This document shows, piece by piece, positions 35,037 to 41,704 of a DNA stretch of 64,000 nt. The notes beneath the pieces were generated by a model, which saw only the letters and a list, made by a program, of their open reading frames with translations, was not told the DNA's origin and ran no database searches. Source of the DNA: Terriglobia bacterium (GTDB taxonomy: Bacteria; Acidobacteriota; Terriglobia; Bryobacterales; Bryobacteraceae). The position numbers were made by a program, and so were the translations under genes. The first letter of the stretch is position 1, and each line of letters starts with the position of its first letter. The stretch lies in assembly GCA_010084195.1 (NCBI GenBank), contig RGPS01000005.1, forward strand, positions 1 through 64,000, given 5' to 3'.

Positions 35037-35498
35037 TTACAGACTTGAACGGTAGGAGGAACTCTGTCCCTCAGTGGTGATTTTCTTCTGCAGGCCATCC
35101 GGAGCCATACCCGGCTTGGGAGCATACTTCGAGGCACATTTCGCCTGTACTTCCTGCGCGTGAAAGACACCGGAATCATCCAGGCGACCGCCGGCAAGGG
35201 CCTGTGCGCCATCTTTGAAGGTATCCGGCAGCGGGTCCCGACCTTCGTAAACCACCGAGAGGACTTTGGTTTCCTGCACCAGGTTGAACTTGACGACGCC
35301 CGCCGTGCGGACAATGGAGTTTTCCTGAACGTCGCCGCCGACGCGAACTCTCTTCGAAGACGCCTGGTGGCCCATCTGATTTAGTTCCGTGATGGTGACG
35401 TAATAGGTCTTCGAACTTTGGATCGACGCAGTGGCGACCCAGGTGATTGAACCAACAATCAGCGCGATCAAAATTCCGAACTTCGCGTATTTGCGCAT
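35037..35498 (-). CDS. ccmE: CcmE haem chaperone, CxxxY variant
   Basis: 153 aa from the ATG at 35498, with AAGGGG 5-10 bp upstream; a longer frame from 35537 lacks a ribosome site. One N-terminal signal-anchor (FGILIALIVGSITWVATASI), then an OB-fold (YYVTITELNQMG, RVRVGGDVQENSI). The haem-binding segment reads GVFHAQEVQAKCASKYAPK: the canonical H-x-x-x-Y is replaced by C-x-x-x-Y. CxxxY CcmE proteins are known from archaea and Desulfovibrio-type bacteria. It is the first ccm gene, 70 bp after the anti-sigma gene in the same direction. Confidence 0.9.
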   Translation of the reverse strand: MRKYAKFGILIALIVGSITWVATASIQSSKTYYVTITELNQMGHQASSKRVRVGGDVQENSIVRTAGVVKFNLVQETKVLSVVYEGRDPLPDTFKDGAQALAGGRLDDSGVFHAQEVQAKCASKYAPKPGMAPDGLQKKITTEGQSSSYRSSL

Positions 35499-35568
35499 AG
35501 CCCCTTCTTTCCGTGCCTTACAGGCCGCAGTTCGCACTGCGCACCTCTAACCTTTTAGTATACCGCCG

Positions 35569-36276
35569 CTAAATCCCATGAGTACCCTCGGGATGACACA
35601 ATAAGCATGCCTCCCGGGCCGAGGCACCCTCTGCTGCAACCGCTGCGAACACATTCTCACCCTGCGACCACGAAACCATCTCGAGGCTTGCACCCTTTGA
35701 ACCAAACACACCCATTGAGGCTCCATGTCGACTGACCGGGGACTTCCCACTCTTCCAGACGAGCACGGTTCCCCGCTCGGAGCGATCATTGGCGGCCTCA
35801 AATTTCAATGATGCAACCATGGTGCCACGAACGGTTGCCACCCGTGCTCCCGTAATCCGAACTGCCGAAGAATGCGCAGGCAGCTCTATCTCTATGCCGC
35901 TGCGGGACTTAACCCATTTTTGGAGACGAGCCGGGTCACTGGAGTAAAGGTCGCAAGCTTCCGGCGAAGCGGCGAGCGCGGCCAGTTCTGCGGGGTTCGG
36001 CTGCGTGGTTTGGCGCAAACCACCTCGCGCCTTGCTGAACTCCCAGAGCAAATCAACCGATGCCAGCAGCATGAGGACTGCGATCACTGGCCACAAAAGC
36101 CGGGTCGGGCCAGAGTCCGCACGCCGGACTGCGCCGGGTGACTGAATTTTGGTCCAGAGTCCGGCAGGTGCCGAAACTGGTCGGAGTTGCGCACGAAGTT
36201 CTGCTTCCAGCCAATTATCTTTCCCCATGTTGCCTTCCCCGATATTGCCTTCTGCCATGTTGCCATCCGCCATCAT
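35569..36276 (-). CDS. Membrane anti-sigma factor with C-terminal CxxCH haem-attachment motif
   Basis: 235 aa; the ATG at 36276 overlaps the sigma gene stop (ATGA), so translation is coupled. Residues 1-20 are made of 5-residue repeats (GNMAE, GNIGE, GNMGK). Residues 21-59 are the cytoplasmic sigma-binding part, a single transmembrane helix lies at ~60-80 (LLWPVIAVLMLLASVDLLW), and the periplasmic domain (~85-235) resembles the RskA/zf-less anti-sigma ectodomain (LQKWVKSRSGIEIELPAHSS). The last residues are EACLLCHPEGTHGI: C224-L-L-C-H228, a c-type haem attachment site, which would face the periplasm. The ccm genes follow 70 bp downstream. Haem binding is inferred; the motif itself is certain. 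Confidence 0.75.
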   Translation of the reverse strand: MMADGNMAEGNIGEGNMGKDNWLEAELRAQLRPVSAPAGLWTKIQSPGAVRRADSGPTRLLWPVIAVLMLLASVDLLWEFSKARGGLRQTTQPNPAELAALAASPEACDLYSSDPARLQKWVKSRSGIEIELPAHSSAVRITGARVATVRGTMVASLKFEAANDRSERGTVLVWKSGKSPVSRHGASMGVFGSKGASLEMVSWSQGENVFAAVAAEGASAREACLLCHPEGTHGI

Positions 36277-36279
36277 GCC
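36220..36279. repeat. Four 15-bp tandem repeats across the sigma/anti-sigma junction
   Basis: Units at 36220-36234, 36235-36249, 36250-36264 and 36265-36279 share the pattern (plus strand) TTCCCCATGTTGCC with changes. On the coding strand they include the sigma stop and anti-sigma start and encode the pentads ...MAD, GNMAE, GNIGE, GNMGK. Units are divisible by three, so copy-number change would lengthen the anti-sigma N-terminus in 5-residue steps. Confidence 0.75.
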
Positions 36280-36836
36280 AGTCGCCTCCCCATTTTCCCC
36301 TTGAGTCGTCGTTCCAAAATACTGTGTGCCCGGTTGAGCCGGGAGGCCACGGTTCCCGCAGGGCAATCGAGAATCGTGGCAATTTCGTCGTAAGGCAGCC
36401 CCAGTGAGTAGCGGAGGACGACAACCATTCGGTATTCGGGGTCGAGTCTGGCGATGCTGTCGCGCAGCAGGCTGCTCTGCTCGGTTTGCAGGAGATCTTC
36501 CAGCGGACTTCGCCCCGGACCCTTCAGGAAAGCTACTACCGCGGCCACAAGGGGCAACAGGCGGCGGGTTTTCCTTTTCTGGTCGAAGCAGGCATTTACA
36601 ACGAGGCGGTACAGCCAGGATTCGAAACCGGACTCCCCTCGAAACTTGCCGATCGCGGCGAAGAGCTTCACGAAACTCTCCTGGGTGACATCTTCTGCGG
36701 TTGCTGCGTCGCCTGAGTAGCGGAGGGCTATGGTGTAGACCCGGTCTTTATGAAGATTGAACAGGGACCGCTGCGCATCGGTCTCGCCGCGGCGGCAGGC
36801 CTCGATCAGGGCGGACTGTGTGTCTTCGAGCAGCAA
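36273..36836 (-). CDS. ECF RNA polymerase sigma factor
   Basis: 187 aa from a TTG at 36836, with GAGGG just upstream. Region 2 is at ~25-95 (LFNLHKDRVYTIALRYSGDA, AEDVTQESFVKLFAAIGKFR, FESWLYRLVVNACFDQKRK) and region 4 at ~130-180 (LDPEYRMVVVLRYSLGLPYD, TVASRLNRAHSILERRL). An ECF-type promoter lies 18 bp upstream of the start (36854-36882), so it probably activates itself. Its partner is the anti-sigma factor at 36276 (ATGA overlap). The gene order sigma, anti-sigma, ccmE-F-H...A-B-C-D, all minus strand, suggests that the sigma factor controls cytochrome c maturation. Confidence 0.9.
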   Translation of the reverse strand: MLLEDTQSALIEACRRGETDAQRSLFNLHKDRVYTIALRYSGDAATAEDVTQESFVKLFAAIGKFRGESGFESWLYRLVVNACFDQKRKTRRLLPLVAAVVAFLKGPGRSPLEDLLQTEQSSLLRDSIARLDPEYRMVVVLRYSLGLPYDEIATILDCPAGTVASRLNRAHSILERRLKGKMGRRLA

Positions 36837-36853
36837 ATTCCCTCAGCACTAAT

Positions 36854-36882
36854 TTAGACGTGGCCGACACCGGAAATCTTCC
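36854..36882 (-). promoter_or_regulatory. ECF-type promoter of the sigma/anti-sigma(/ccm) unit
   Basis: On the minus strand GGAAGATTTCC (36882-36872) is followed by CGTCTAA (36860-36854). The distance from GGAA to CGTC (22 bp between first bases) fits the common ECF promoter form GGAAC-N16/17-CGTC. Transcription would start near 36847, about 10 bp before the TTG at 36836. Autoregulation through such promoters is common for ECF factors. Confidence 0.55.
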
Positions 36883-36901
36883 AGAAGTTTTTAGAGGAAA
36901 A

Positions 36902-37588
36902 TCAGGCGCGGGCTTTGTGACGGCGTCCCAGAAGCCAACCCAGGCCGACCACCCCGAGGGCGCAGCCCACTTCAAACCCGTAGTGCAGGGTTCGCGAGGG
37001 ATGAAATGTGTCGTGGAACCAGGGGTCGCCGGCGATCATGTCGCCGCCAACGCGGCCCAGAATCGCAGAGCCGATCCAGATGATGATGGGGTACTTGTCC
37101 ATCAGCTTCGCCAGCAGGGTGCTGGTGAAAGCGACGAACGTGATGGACAGGATGAGGCCGAAGATCAGCAGACTGAGGCTGCCCTTTGACGCGCCGGCAA
37201 CGGCCAGAACATTATCGACCGACATTGTGACATCGGCGACCAAAATCAGCCACACCGCATGTTTGAGAGATTGCACATGGTGTTCTTTGCTGGTTGCCTC
37301 TTCGGCTTCGGTCAACAGCTTGACTGCAATCCAAAGGATCACGAGGCCGCCGCCCAGCTTCAGGAACTGAATCTGTAAGAGTTGCGAGGCGAAGAATGTG
37401 AGGATGATTCGGAGAACAACAGCGGCACTGGTCCCGAACAGAATGCCCAGCTTGCGTTGCTTTTCCGGGAGGGATTTGACGGCCAGGGCGATGACGACTG
37501 CGTTATCGCCGCCCAGCAGGATGTCGATCAGGATAATCGAGAGCGCATCCAGAAGGAATGTTGAGGTGATGGCAGGGAGCGCAGGCAC
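36902..37588 (-). CDS. TerC-family integral membrane protein (YjbE/YkoY type)
   Basis: 228 aa with seven or eight transmembrane helices. The TerC signature acidic residues are in the membrane: SIILIDILLGGDNAVVIALA in helix 1 and VADVTMSVDNVLAVAGASKG in the second half. The family exports manganese or other metals and helps metalate exoenzymes; TerC members also appear in tellurite resistance. No yybP-ykoY riboswitch could be recognised in the 120 bp upstream. It is 65 bp upstream of the sigma gene in the same orientation and divergent from the sigma fusion at 37710. Confidence 0.88.
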   Translation of the reverse strand: MPALPAITSTFLLDALSIILIDILLGGDNAVVIALAVKSLPEKQRKLGILFGTSAAVVLRIILTFFASQLLQIQFLKLGGGLVILWIAVKLLTEAEEATSKEHHVQSLKHAVWLILVADVTMSVDNVLAVAGASKGSLSLLIFGLILSITFVAFTSTLLAKLMDKYPIIIWIGSAILGRVGGDMIAGDPWFHDTFHPSRTLHYGFEVGCALGVVGLGWLLGRRHKARA

Positions 37589-37709
37589 TCCTCTGATGAT
37601 CCCACCAGGGGTCTGCGCGTCGTGAAAACGTTTTGATGGATACCTTTGTAACTTTCTGACGGCCTCCGCATATCCTCTGTGTCAGCCGCTCCGGTTCACC
37701 GCCAACGCC

Positions 37710-38615
37710 ATGTCCCTCTTTCACGAAATCTACGAAGCGCATGCAAAGGATGTTCACCGCTTCGTGCTGTACCTTTCGGGGGATCGGGCTTTGGCTGATG
37801 ACATTACCTCGGAGACGTTTATCCGGGTCTGGACCGCGCCGGAGCCGGTAAGGCTGGCGACGGTGAAGGCCTGGTTGTTCACCATCGCCCGCAACCTGTT
37901 TCTGATGGACCGGCGCAGCATTTCGCGGCGGGAAGCCCTGGATGAGGCGGTGCCCGATCTCCATCGAAGTGCCTTGGCGGCTTCGGAGGCGAAGCAGGAA
38001 CTGGAGCGGGTGCTGGAAGCGCTTCGGCATTTGCCGGAGATCGACCGGGCGGCGCTCCTGATGAGGGCAAATGATGGCCTGGCTTATGAGGAAATCGCCG
38101 TGGCGCTGGGGCTTTCGCTATCCGCCGTAAAGGTAAAGATCCACCGGGCCAGGCTCAAACTGAGCAAGTTTCGTAACGAAGGAGTTTTTTTTCAAATGAC
38201 CGTTACCCGCGATGTAATTAACGATCTTCTGCCGCTCTATGCAGCCGGCGAAGCCAGTCCTGACACGGTTGCGCTGGTGGATGAGTACCTGGTTCACCAC
38301 CCCGACCTTGCCGAGGCTATTGAAGCACTCCGCATGGACCCCCTGTCGGAGCTTGCTGTCCAACTTCAACCAAACAAGGAAAAGGAAACACTGAATATGA
38401 CTAAGAAACTGTTACGCCTCCGTGGCACGCTGATGGGTCTGGGGATCTTTCTCACCTGCACGCTCGCCAGCTTCGGCGGCCGCGACGGCCATATCACGTG
38501 GACGTTCATTCAGGTGACTTCCACGCCGGTGATCGGGCTGGTGGTGGTGGCTGCTCTGGCATCGTGGGTGGGGTTCTTTGCGGTGCGCCGGCGTCTGGAA
38601 CACACCGGGCTTTAG
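37710..38615 (+). CDS. ECF sigma factor fused in frame to a membrane anti-sigma-like domain
   Basis: 301 aa. Residues 1-160 are an ECF sigma factor: region 2 (YLSGDRALADDITSETFIRV, VKAWLFTIARNLFLMDRR) and region 4 (LEALRHLPEIDRAALLMRAN, LSAVKVKIHRARLKLSKF). Residues 163-301 begin MTVTRDVINDLLPLYAAGEA, the usual start of a separate anti-sigma factor, and end with two transmembrane helices (GTLMGLGIFLTCTLASF, VIGLVVVAALASWVGFFAV). The junction contains a perfect AAGGAG and a run of eight T before an internal ATG at 38196. With seven T the sigma frame would stop at the TGA overlapping that ATG. TGTAACTTT at 37647-37655 could be an ECF-type -35 box. See the separate site entry. Confidence 0.75.
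   Translation: MSLFHEIYEAHAKDVHRFVLYLSGDRALADDITSETFIRVWTAPEPVRLATVKAWLFTIARNLFLMDRRSISRREALDEAVPDLHRSALAASEAKQELERVLEALRHLPEIDRAALLMRANDGLAYEEIAVALGLSLSAVKVKIHRARLKLSKFRNEGVFFQMTVTRDVINDLLPLYAAGEASPDTVALVDEYLVHHPDLAEAIEALRMDPLSELAVQLQPNKEKETLNMTKKLLRLRGTLMGLGIFLTCTLASFGGRDGHITWTFIQVTSTPVIGLVVVAALASWVGFFAVRRRLEHTGL
38179..38198 (+). promoter_or_regulatory. Internal Shine-Dalgarno, T8 run and ATG at the sigma/anti-sigma junction
   Basis: AAGGAG at 38179-38184, eight T at 38185-38192 and ATG at 38196-38198. The spacing (11 bp from SD to ATG) suits independent translation of a 139-aa anti-sigma protein. Loss of one T puts the sigma frame on TGA at 38197, giving the standard ATGA overlap; the present T8 fuses the two. 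Homopolymers of this length can slip in transcription or be miscalled. Confidence 0.6.
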
Positions 38616-38627
38616 CCTCGATCCAGC

Positions 38628-39740
38628 CTAGGCTTTGCCCATAAAGAAGAATGCCAGTTCGATCACCAGGATGATGACAACGGTCAGCTCAAGCACGAAG
38701 CCCCGGCTGGTGTTGAATTGGTCCATCAGGAACGTGTACAGGTCGCCGGCCGTATGGAGTTTGCTCTCTACGAGCCGGCGGTAGTCGTCTACACCGATTC
38801 TGGTGGCGGCCATGCGGTACTGGCGGGCGGAGAACATATCGCTGAGGAACTTGATGGAGGTATCCATCTTTTCGGTCAGGTCGCGGATGTCGAGGCGGAG
38901 GCGATTCAGGCCTTGCGCTTCTCGTGCCAGACGCCAGCGCTTCAGGGGCCCCCGGCGTCCCAGCGTTCCATGGACCTTTTCCAGAACACGACTCAGGATT
39001 GTGTCGTAGTAGCGGAACTCCAGGAGTTGGGTGTTGGCGTATTCGAGGATCTGGACGCTGGGGAGGGCTCCGGCGTCTGTGTCGCACAGAAAGGCTGCGT
39101 TCCAGCCCGCGACCATCAGGTCGTGGGGGTAGTAGGACATGGGGGAGTTGAGAACTTCGCGCTGTTCTTCAGTGGAGAGTTCCGCGAGTTCGCCACGGAC
39201 GATTTTGGCGATATCACCGCCGTGTTCCGCGATCAGGCCTGCTCCGGAAAAGCGATAGGTGCCGTCCGGCGAGGGTTCATTGCGGAGGTGAATGATGTAA
39301 TAATCCTCCGTGAGCCATTCCTCGTTGGGGCGGATGAGGGCGGGGCCTGCCTTGCGCACTGAGTCGCGGGCGAGCCTCAGGGCGGCAGCTTCTAATGGCT
39401 GAGAGGCGATCCAGCGCCCGGAGAGGGCGACGAGTTCGGGCCAGTCGAGCGAGAACGGGACTTCCAGCTTGACGCTGACCGCGCCGTATTCGTAGTAGTT
39501 GAGTTCTGCGGAGAAGGTGCCGCCGCCGGGGAGGGTGGAGTCGGAGACGGTGATCTGGCCCAGGGGCTGGACGAGCGGGGGGCGTTCGAAGCGGATGTAT
39601 TCGGGGGAGGCAGGGCGAGCCGGGGGAAGACGCTTCAAGTCGCGACCGACAAGGCCACGGAGTTGGTCGAGGCGGATTTCCTCGCAGACGTCGTAGAGAA
39701 ACAGGATGCGGAATGAGCCCTGCAGTGTGGGGTCAGGCAT
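38628..39740 (-). CDS. DUF155 (RMD1/Sif2-like) family protein, tail-anchored
   Basis: 370 aa. No signal peptide; a single hydrophobic helix at the extreme C-terminus (LTVVIILVIELAFFFMGKA) would anchor it in the membrane with the bulk in the cytoplasm. Helical region ~265-340 contains LNRLRLDIRDLTEKMDTSIK and YRRLVESKLHTAGDLYTFLM, similar to the C-terminal half of the DUF155/RMD1 family known from mitochondria and fungi. The N-terminal half (LYDVCEEIRLDQLRGLVG) is not one I can place. Function in bacteria unknown. Convergent with the sigma fusion, 12 bp between stops. Confidence 0.55.
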   Translation of the reverse strand: MPDPTLQGSFRILFLYDVCEEIRLDQLRGLVGRDLKRLPPARPASPEYIRFERPPLVQPLGQITVSDSTLPGGGTFSAELNYYEYGAVSVKLEVPFSLDWPELVALSGRWIASQPLEAAALRLARDSVRKAGPALIRPNEEWLTEDYYIIHLRNEPSPDGTYRFSGAGLIAEHGGDIAKIVRGELAELSTEEQREVLNSPMSYYPHDLMVAGWNAAFLCDTDAGALPSVQILEYANTQLLEFRYYDTILSRVLEKVHGTLGRRGPLKRWRLAREAQGLNRLRLDIRDLTEKMDTSIKFLSDMFSARQYRMAATRIGVDDYRRLVESKLHTAGDLYTFLMDQFNTSRGFVLELTVVIILVIELAFFFMGKA

Positions 39741-39750
39741 GGCGTGCCGA

Positions 39751-39966
39751 TTATAGCGAGTCGGTCGGCTTTTCGGCGAATGGCAACGTCAAATTGGTAG
39801 AGATGCTCAAGCTACTGCCTTCCAGGAAAAGCGCAGGTTTCCTGGGGTCGAGAATGCCTCGCGCCCGAAGCGCTTCACGGACTGCGGGAACTCTTGGCGC
39901 GCGCTGGTACCCCAGGACGCTTCGCGAAGAACCGGGAACGGCCGCCCCCTGGGTTGCGAGTGCCAC
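39751..39966 (-). CDS. Doubtful small ORF downstream of nagB
   Basis: 71 aa from a GTG at 39966, with GGGAGAA just upstream. It is in the same frame as nagB, directly after the nagB stop. The composition (VPAVREALRARGILDPRKPA, LPFAEKPTDSL) is protein-like but matches no family known to me. It could be a small gene co-transcribed with nagB or a non-coding tail. Confidence 0.25.
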   Translation of the reverse strand: MALATQGAAVPGSSRSVLGYQRAPRVPAVREALRARGILDPRKPALFLEGSSLSISTNLTLPFAEKPTDSL

Positions 39967-39987
39967 TTCTCCCTCGGGCTGTTCAAG

Positions 39988-40731
39988 TCAGCCGAGCAGG
40001 GAGGCGGCCGCGGGGTCGAGGAACAGGGTCGCATCCGTGTGGCGGCGTAGAACTGACGCAGGGCAGGACTCGGTAATCGGGCCCTCGATCGCCGCCTGAA
40101 CGGCTGCCGCTTTGTGGGTGCCGTTGACGAAGACGAGAGCTTTCGGGACGCTTAGAAACAGGGTCGTGGTCAGAGACAGAGCCTGCTTTGGGACGTCAGC
40201 GAGAGTGGCGAACGCGCCGTCGTGGACCTGTTGCATGCGGCAGATGTCGTCGAGGTCGACGGGTCTGGCGAGGCGAGGTTCCTTGAAATCGCAAACGGGC
40301 GGATCGATAAAGGCGAGGTGCCCGTTTTCGCCGATTCCCATGATGGTCAGATCCGGCTTCGCCTCGGCCAGCAGGGCGGAATAGCGGGCACATTCGGCGT
40401 CCGGATCCGTTGCCTCGCCGTCCAGTTGGTGGAAGGCTGCAACGGGGACATGGTCAAAAAGACGCTCCCGCAGGAAGCGACGGAAGCTGGCGGGATGGTT
40501 GGTGGACATCCCTGCGTATTCGTCCATGTGGAAAGCGGTGATCTTCGGCCAGGCAATACCCTCTGTGTTGCGAAGAGCTTCGAGAAAGGCATCCTGAGAA
40601 ACGGCTGAGGCGAAAACAATCGCCATCTTTTCCTTGTGGGCAAGAGTCTCCCGGATGACTTCTGCAGCACAGGCCGCGCCTGCGACTCCGGCGGCAGCCT
40701 TGTCCGGAAACACGCGAACTTCAAACTTCAT
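39988..40731 (-). CDS. nagB: Glucosamine-6-phosphate deaminase
   Basis: 247 aa, usual length. Family motifs are present: ITAFHMDEYAGMSTNHPASF (active-site Asp and Glu), IMGIGENGHLAFIDPP and the loop near LTTTLFLSVPKALVFVNGTH. NagB converts glucosamine 6-phosphate to fructose 6-phosphate and ammonia in the cytoplasm, the last step of amino-sugar catabolism. The start overlaps the DUF1080 stop by one base, so both are probably one operon. This fits use of chitin, mucin or peptidoglycan sugars. Confidence 0.9.
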   Translation of the reverse strand: MKFEVRVFPDKAAAGVAGAACAAEVIRETLAHKEKMAIVFASAVSQDAFLEALRNTEGIAWPKITAFHMDEYAGMSTNHPASFRRFLRERLFDHVPVAAFHQLDGEATDPDAECARYSALLAEAKPDLTIMGIGENGHLAFIDPPVCDFKEPRLARPVDLDDICRMQQVHDGAFATLADVPKQALSLTTTLFLSVPKALVFVNGTHKAAAVQAAIEGPITESCPASVLRRHTDATLFLDPAAASLLG

Positions 40732-41684
40732 TATTTGGGCACCGAAACCGTAACGTTGCGGAACTTCAGACCGCCGGTGTGGTCGCCCTGGATGTAGAAA
40801 GAGCCGGGGTCGCCTTCGTTGGCATCGAGCGCTCCGCCCGTGAGACCCTCAATTTCCTTGCCGCTGATGGTGGTGACGCCGTTCCGAACCACGGTGACGG
40901 TGCGGCCTACGAGGGTGATGTCGAAGACGTCGTAATCGCCCTTCTTCGGGGCGTCTTTCTCTGGTGCCAGGCGACCGTAGACTGCGCCCATCAGACGGTT
41001 GGGCGGGGCGCTGGAACCTTCGCCGCGCTCAATCTGAACTTCATACCGACCCCGGAGATAAAAGCCGCTGTTGGCATGATCCGGGCAGCTGACTTCGAAG
41101 TGCAGCTTAAAATCAGTGAATTTTTTGGTGCTCATCAGGTTTGCGCCGTGGTCCTCGTTGACGAGCAGGCCTTCCTTCACCACCCACTTGCTCTTCGTCG
41201 GGTCGCCCATGGGTTCCCAGCCGGTGAGGTCTTTTCCATTGAATAGCGACTCGGGGGTGGACCAGGCTTTTGGAGCCGCACGCTTAAGCTCGGGAGCGCG
41301 GGTGCCGACGAGGGGGATGACCTTGTCACCTCGCTTCTGCACCCCGGTGAGCTTACCGTCAACGGCGTCCAGGTCCCAGGTGGTGGCGGGGCCCTTGTCG
41401 TTCGCCGCTGCGATGGTGAAGGACAGATGATTGCCCACAACCTTGGCGTCGGGTCTGATCTCCACGTGGCCGCCCGTGGGCTGGAACCAGACCTCGAAAG
41501 CGCTGCTTTTTTCAGTGACTCCGACCCAGTTGGACTTCAGCGTCCCGGGGCCAGGAAGATTGAAATCCCACCGACCAACGAGAGGGTTTCCTTTCTGACT
41601 GAACGCCGACGGCGTCGTCTGACTAAACGCCGAGAGAGCGGCAAGCGACATAATGAACAGGCTACGACCAAAAGATTGCATCAT
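40731..41684 (-). CDS. Secreted DUF1080 (3-keto-disaccharide hydrolase-like) protein
   Basis: 317 aa from the ATG-ATG pair at 41684-41679 region. Signal peptide SFGRSLFIMSLAALSAFSQ. Residues ~20-130 are a lipocalin-like beta domain; from ~140 the DUF1080 domain (WSTPESLFNGKDLTGWEPMG, FKLHFEVSCPDHANSGFYLR, YEVQIERGEG, YDVFDITLVGRTVTVVRNGV). DUF1080 proteins have a concanavalin-like fold and are common in Planctomycetes, Bacteroidetes and Acidobacteria; some act on 3-keto-glycosides. Upstream of nagB in the same operon, 20 bp from the divergent carrier gene at 41705. Confidence 0.85.
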   Translation of the reverse strand: MMQSFGRSLFIMSLAALSAFSQTTPSAFSQKGNPLVGRWDFNLPGPGTLKSNWVGVTEKSSAFEVWFQPTGGHVEIRPDAKVVGNHLSFTIAAANDKGPATTWDLDAVDGKLTGVQKRGDKVIPLVGTRAPELKRAAPKAWSTPESLFNGKDLTGWEPMGDPTKSKWVVKEGLLVNEDHGANLMSTKKFTDFKLHFEVSCPDHANSGFYLRGRYEVQIERGEGSSAPPNRLMGAVYGRLAPEKDAPKKGDYDVFDITLVGRTVTVVRNGVTTISGKEIEGLTGGALDANEGDPGSFYIQGDHTGGLKFRNVTVSVPK

Positions 41685-41704
41685 GGAAAGTTTACCCCAT
41701 CGCG

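Noticed and set aside
37589-37709. yybP-ykoY manganese riboswitch before the TerC gene
   Set aside because: TerC genes often have this riboswitch, but the conserved core could not be recognised in the 120 bp upstream.
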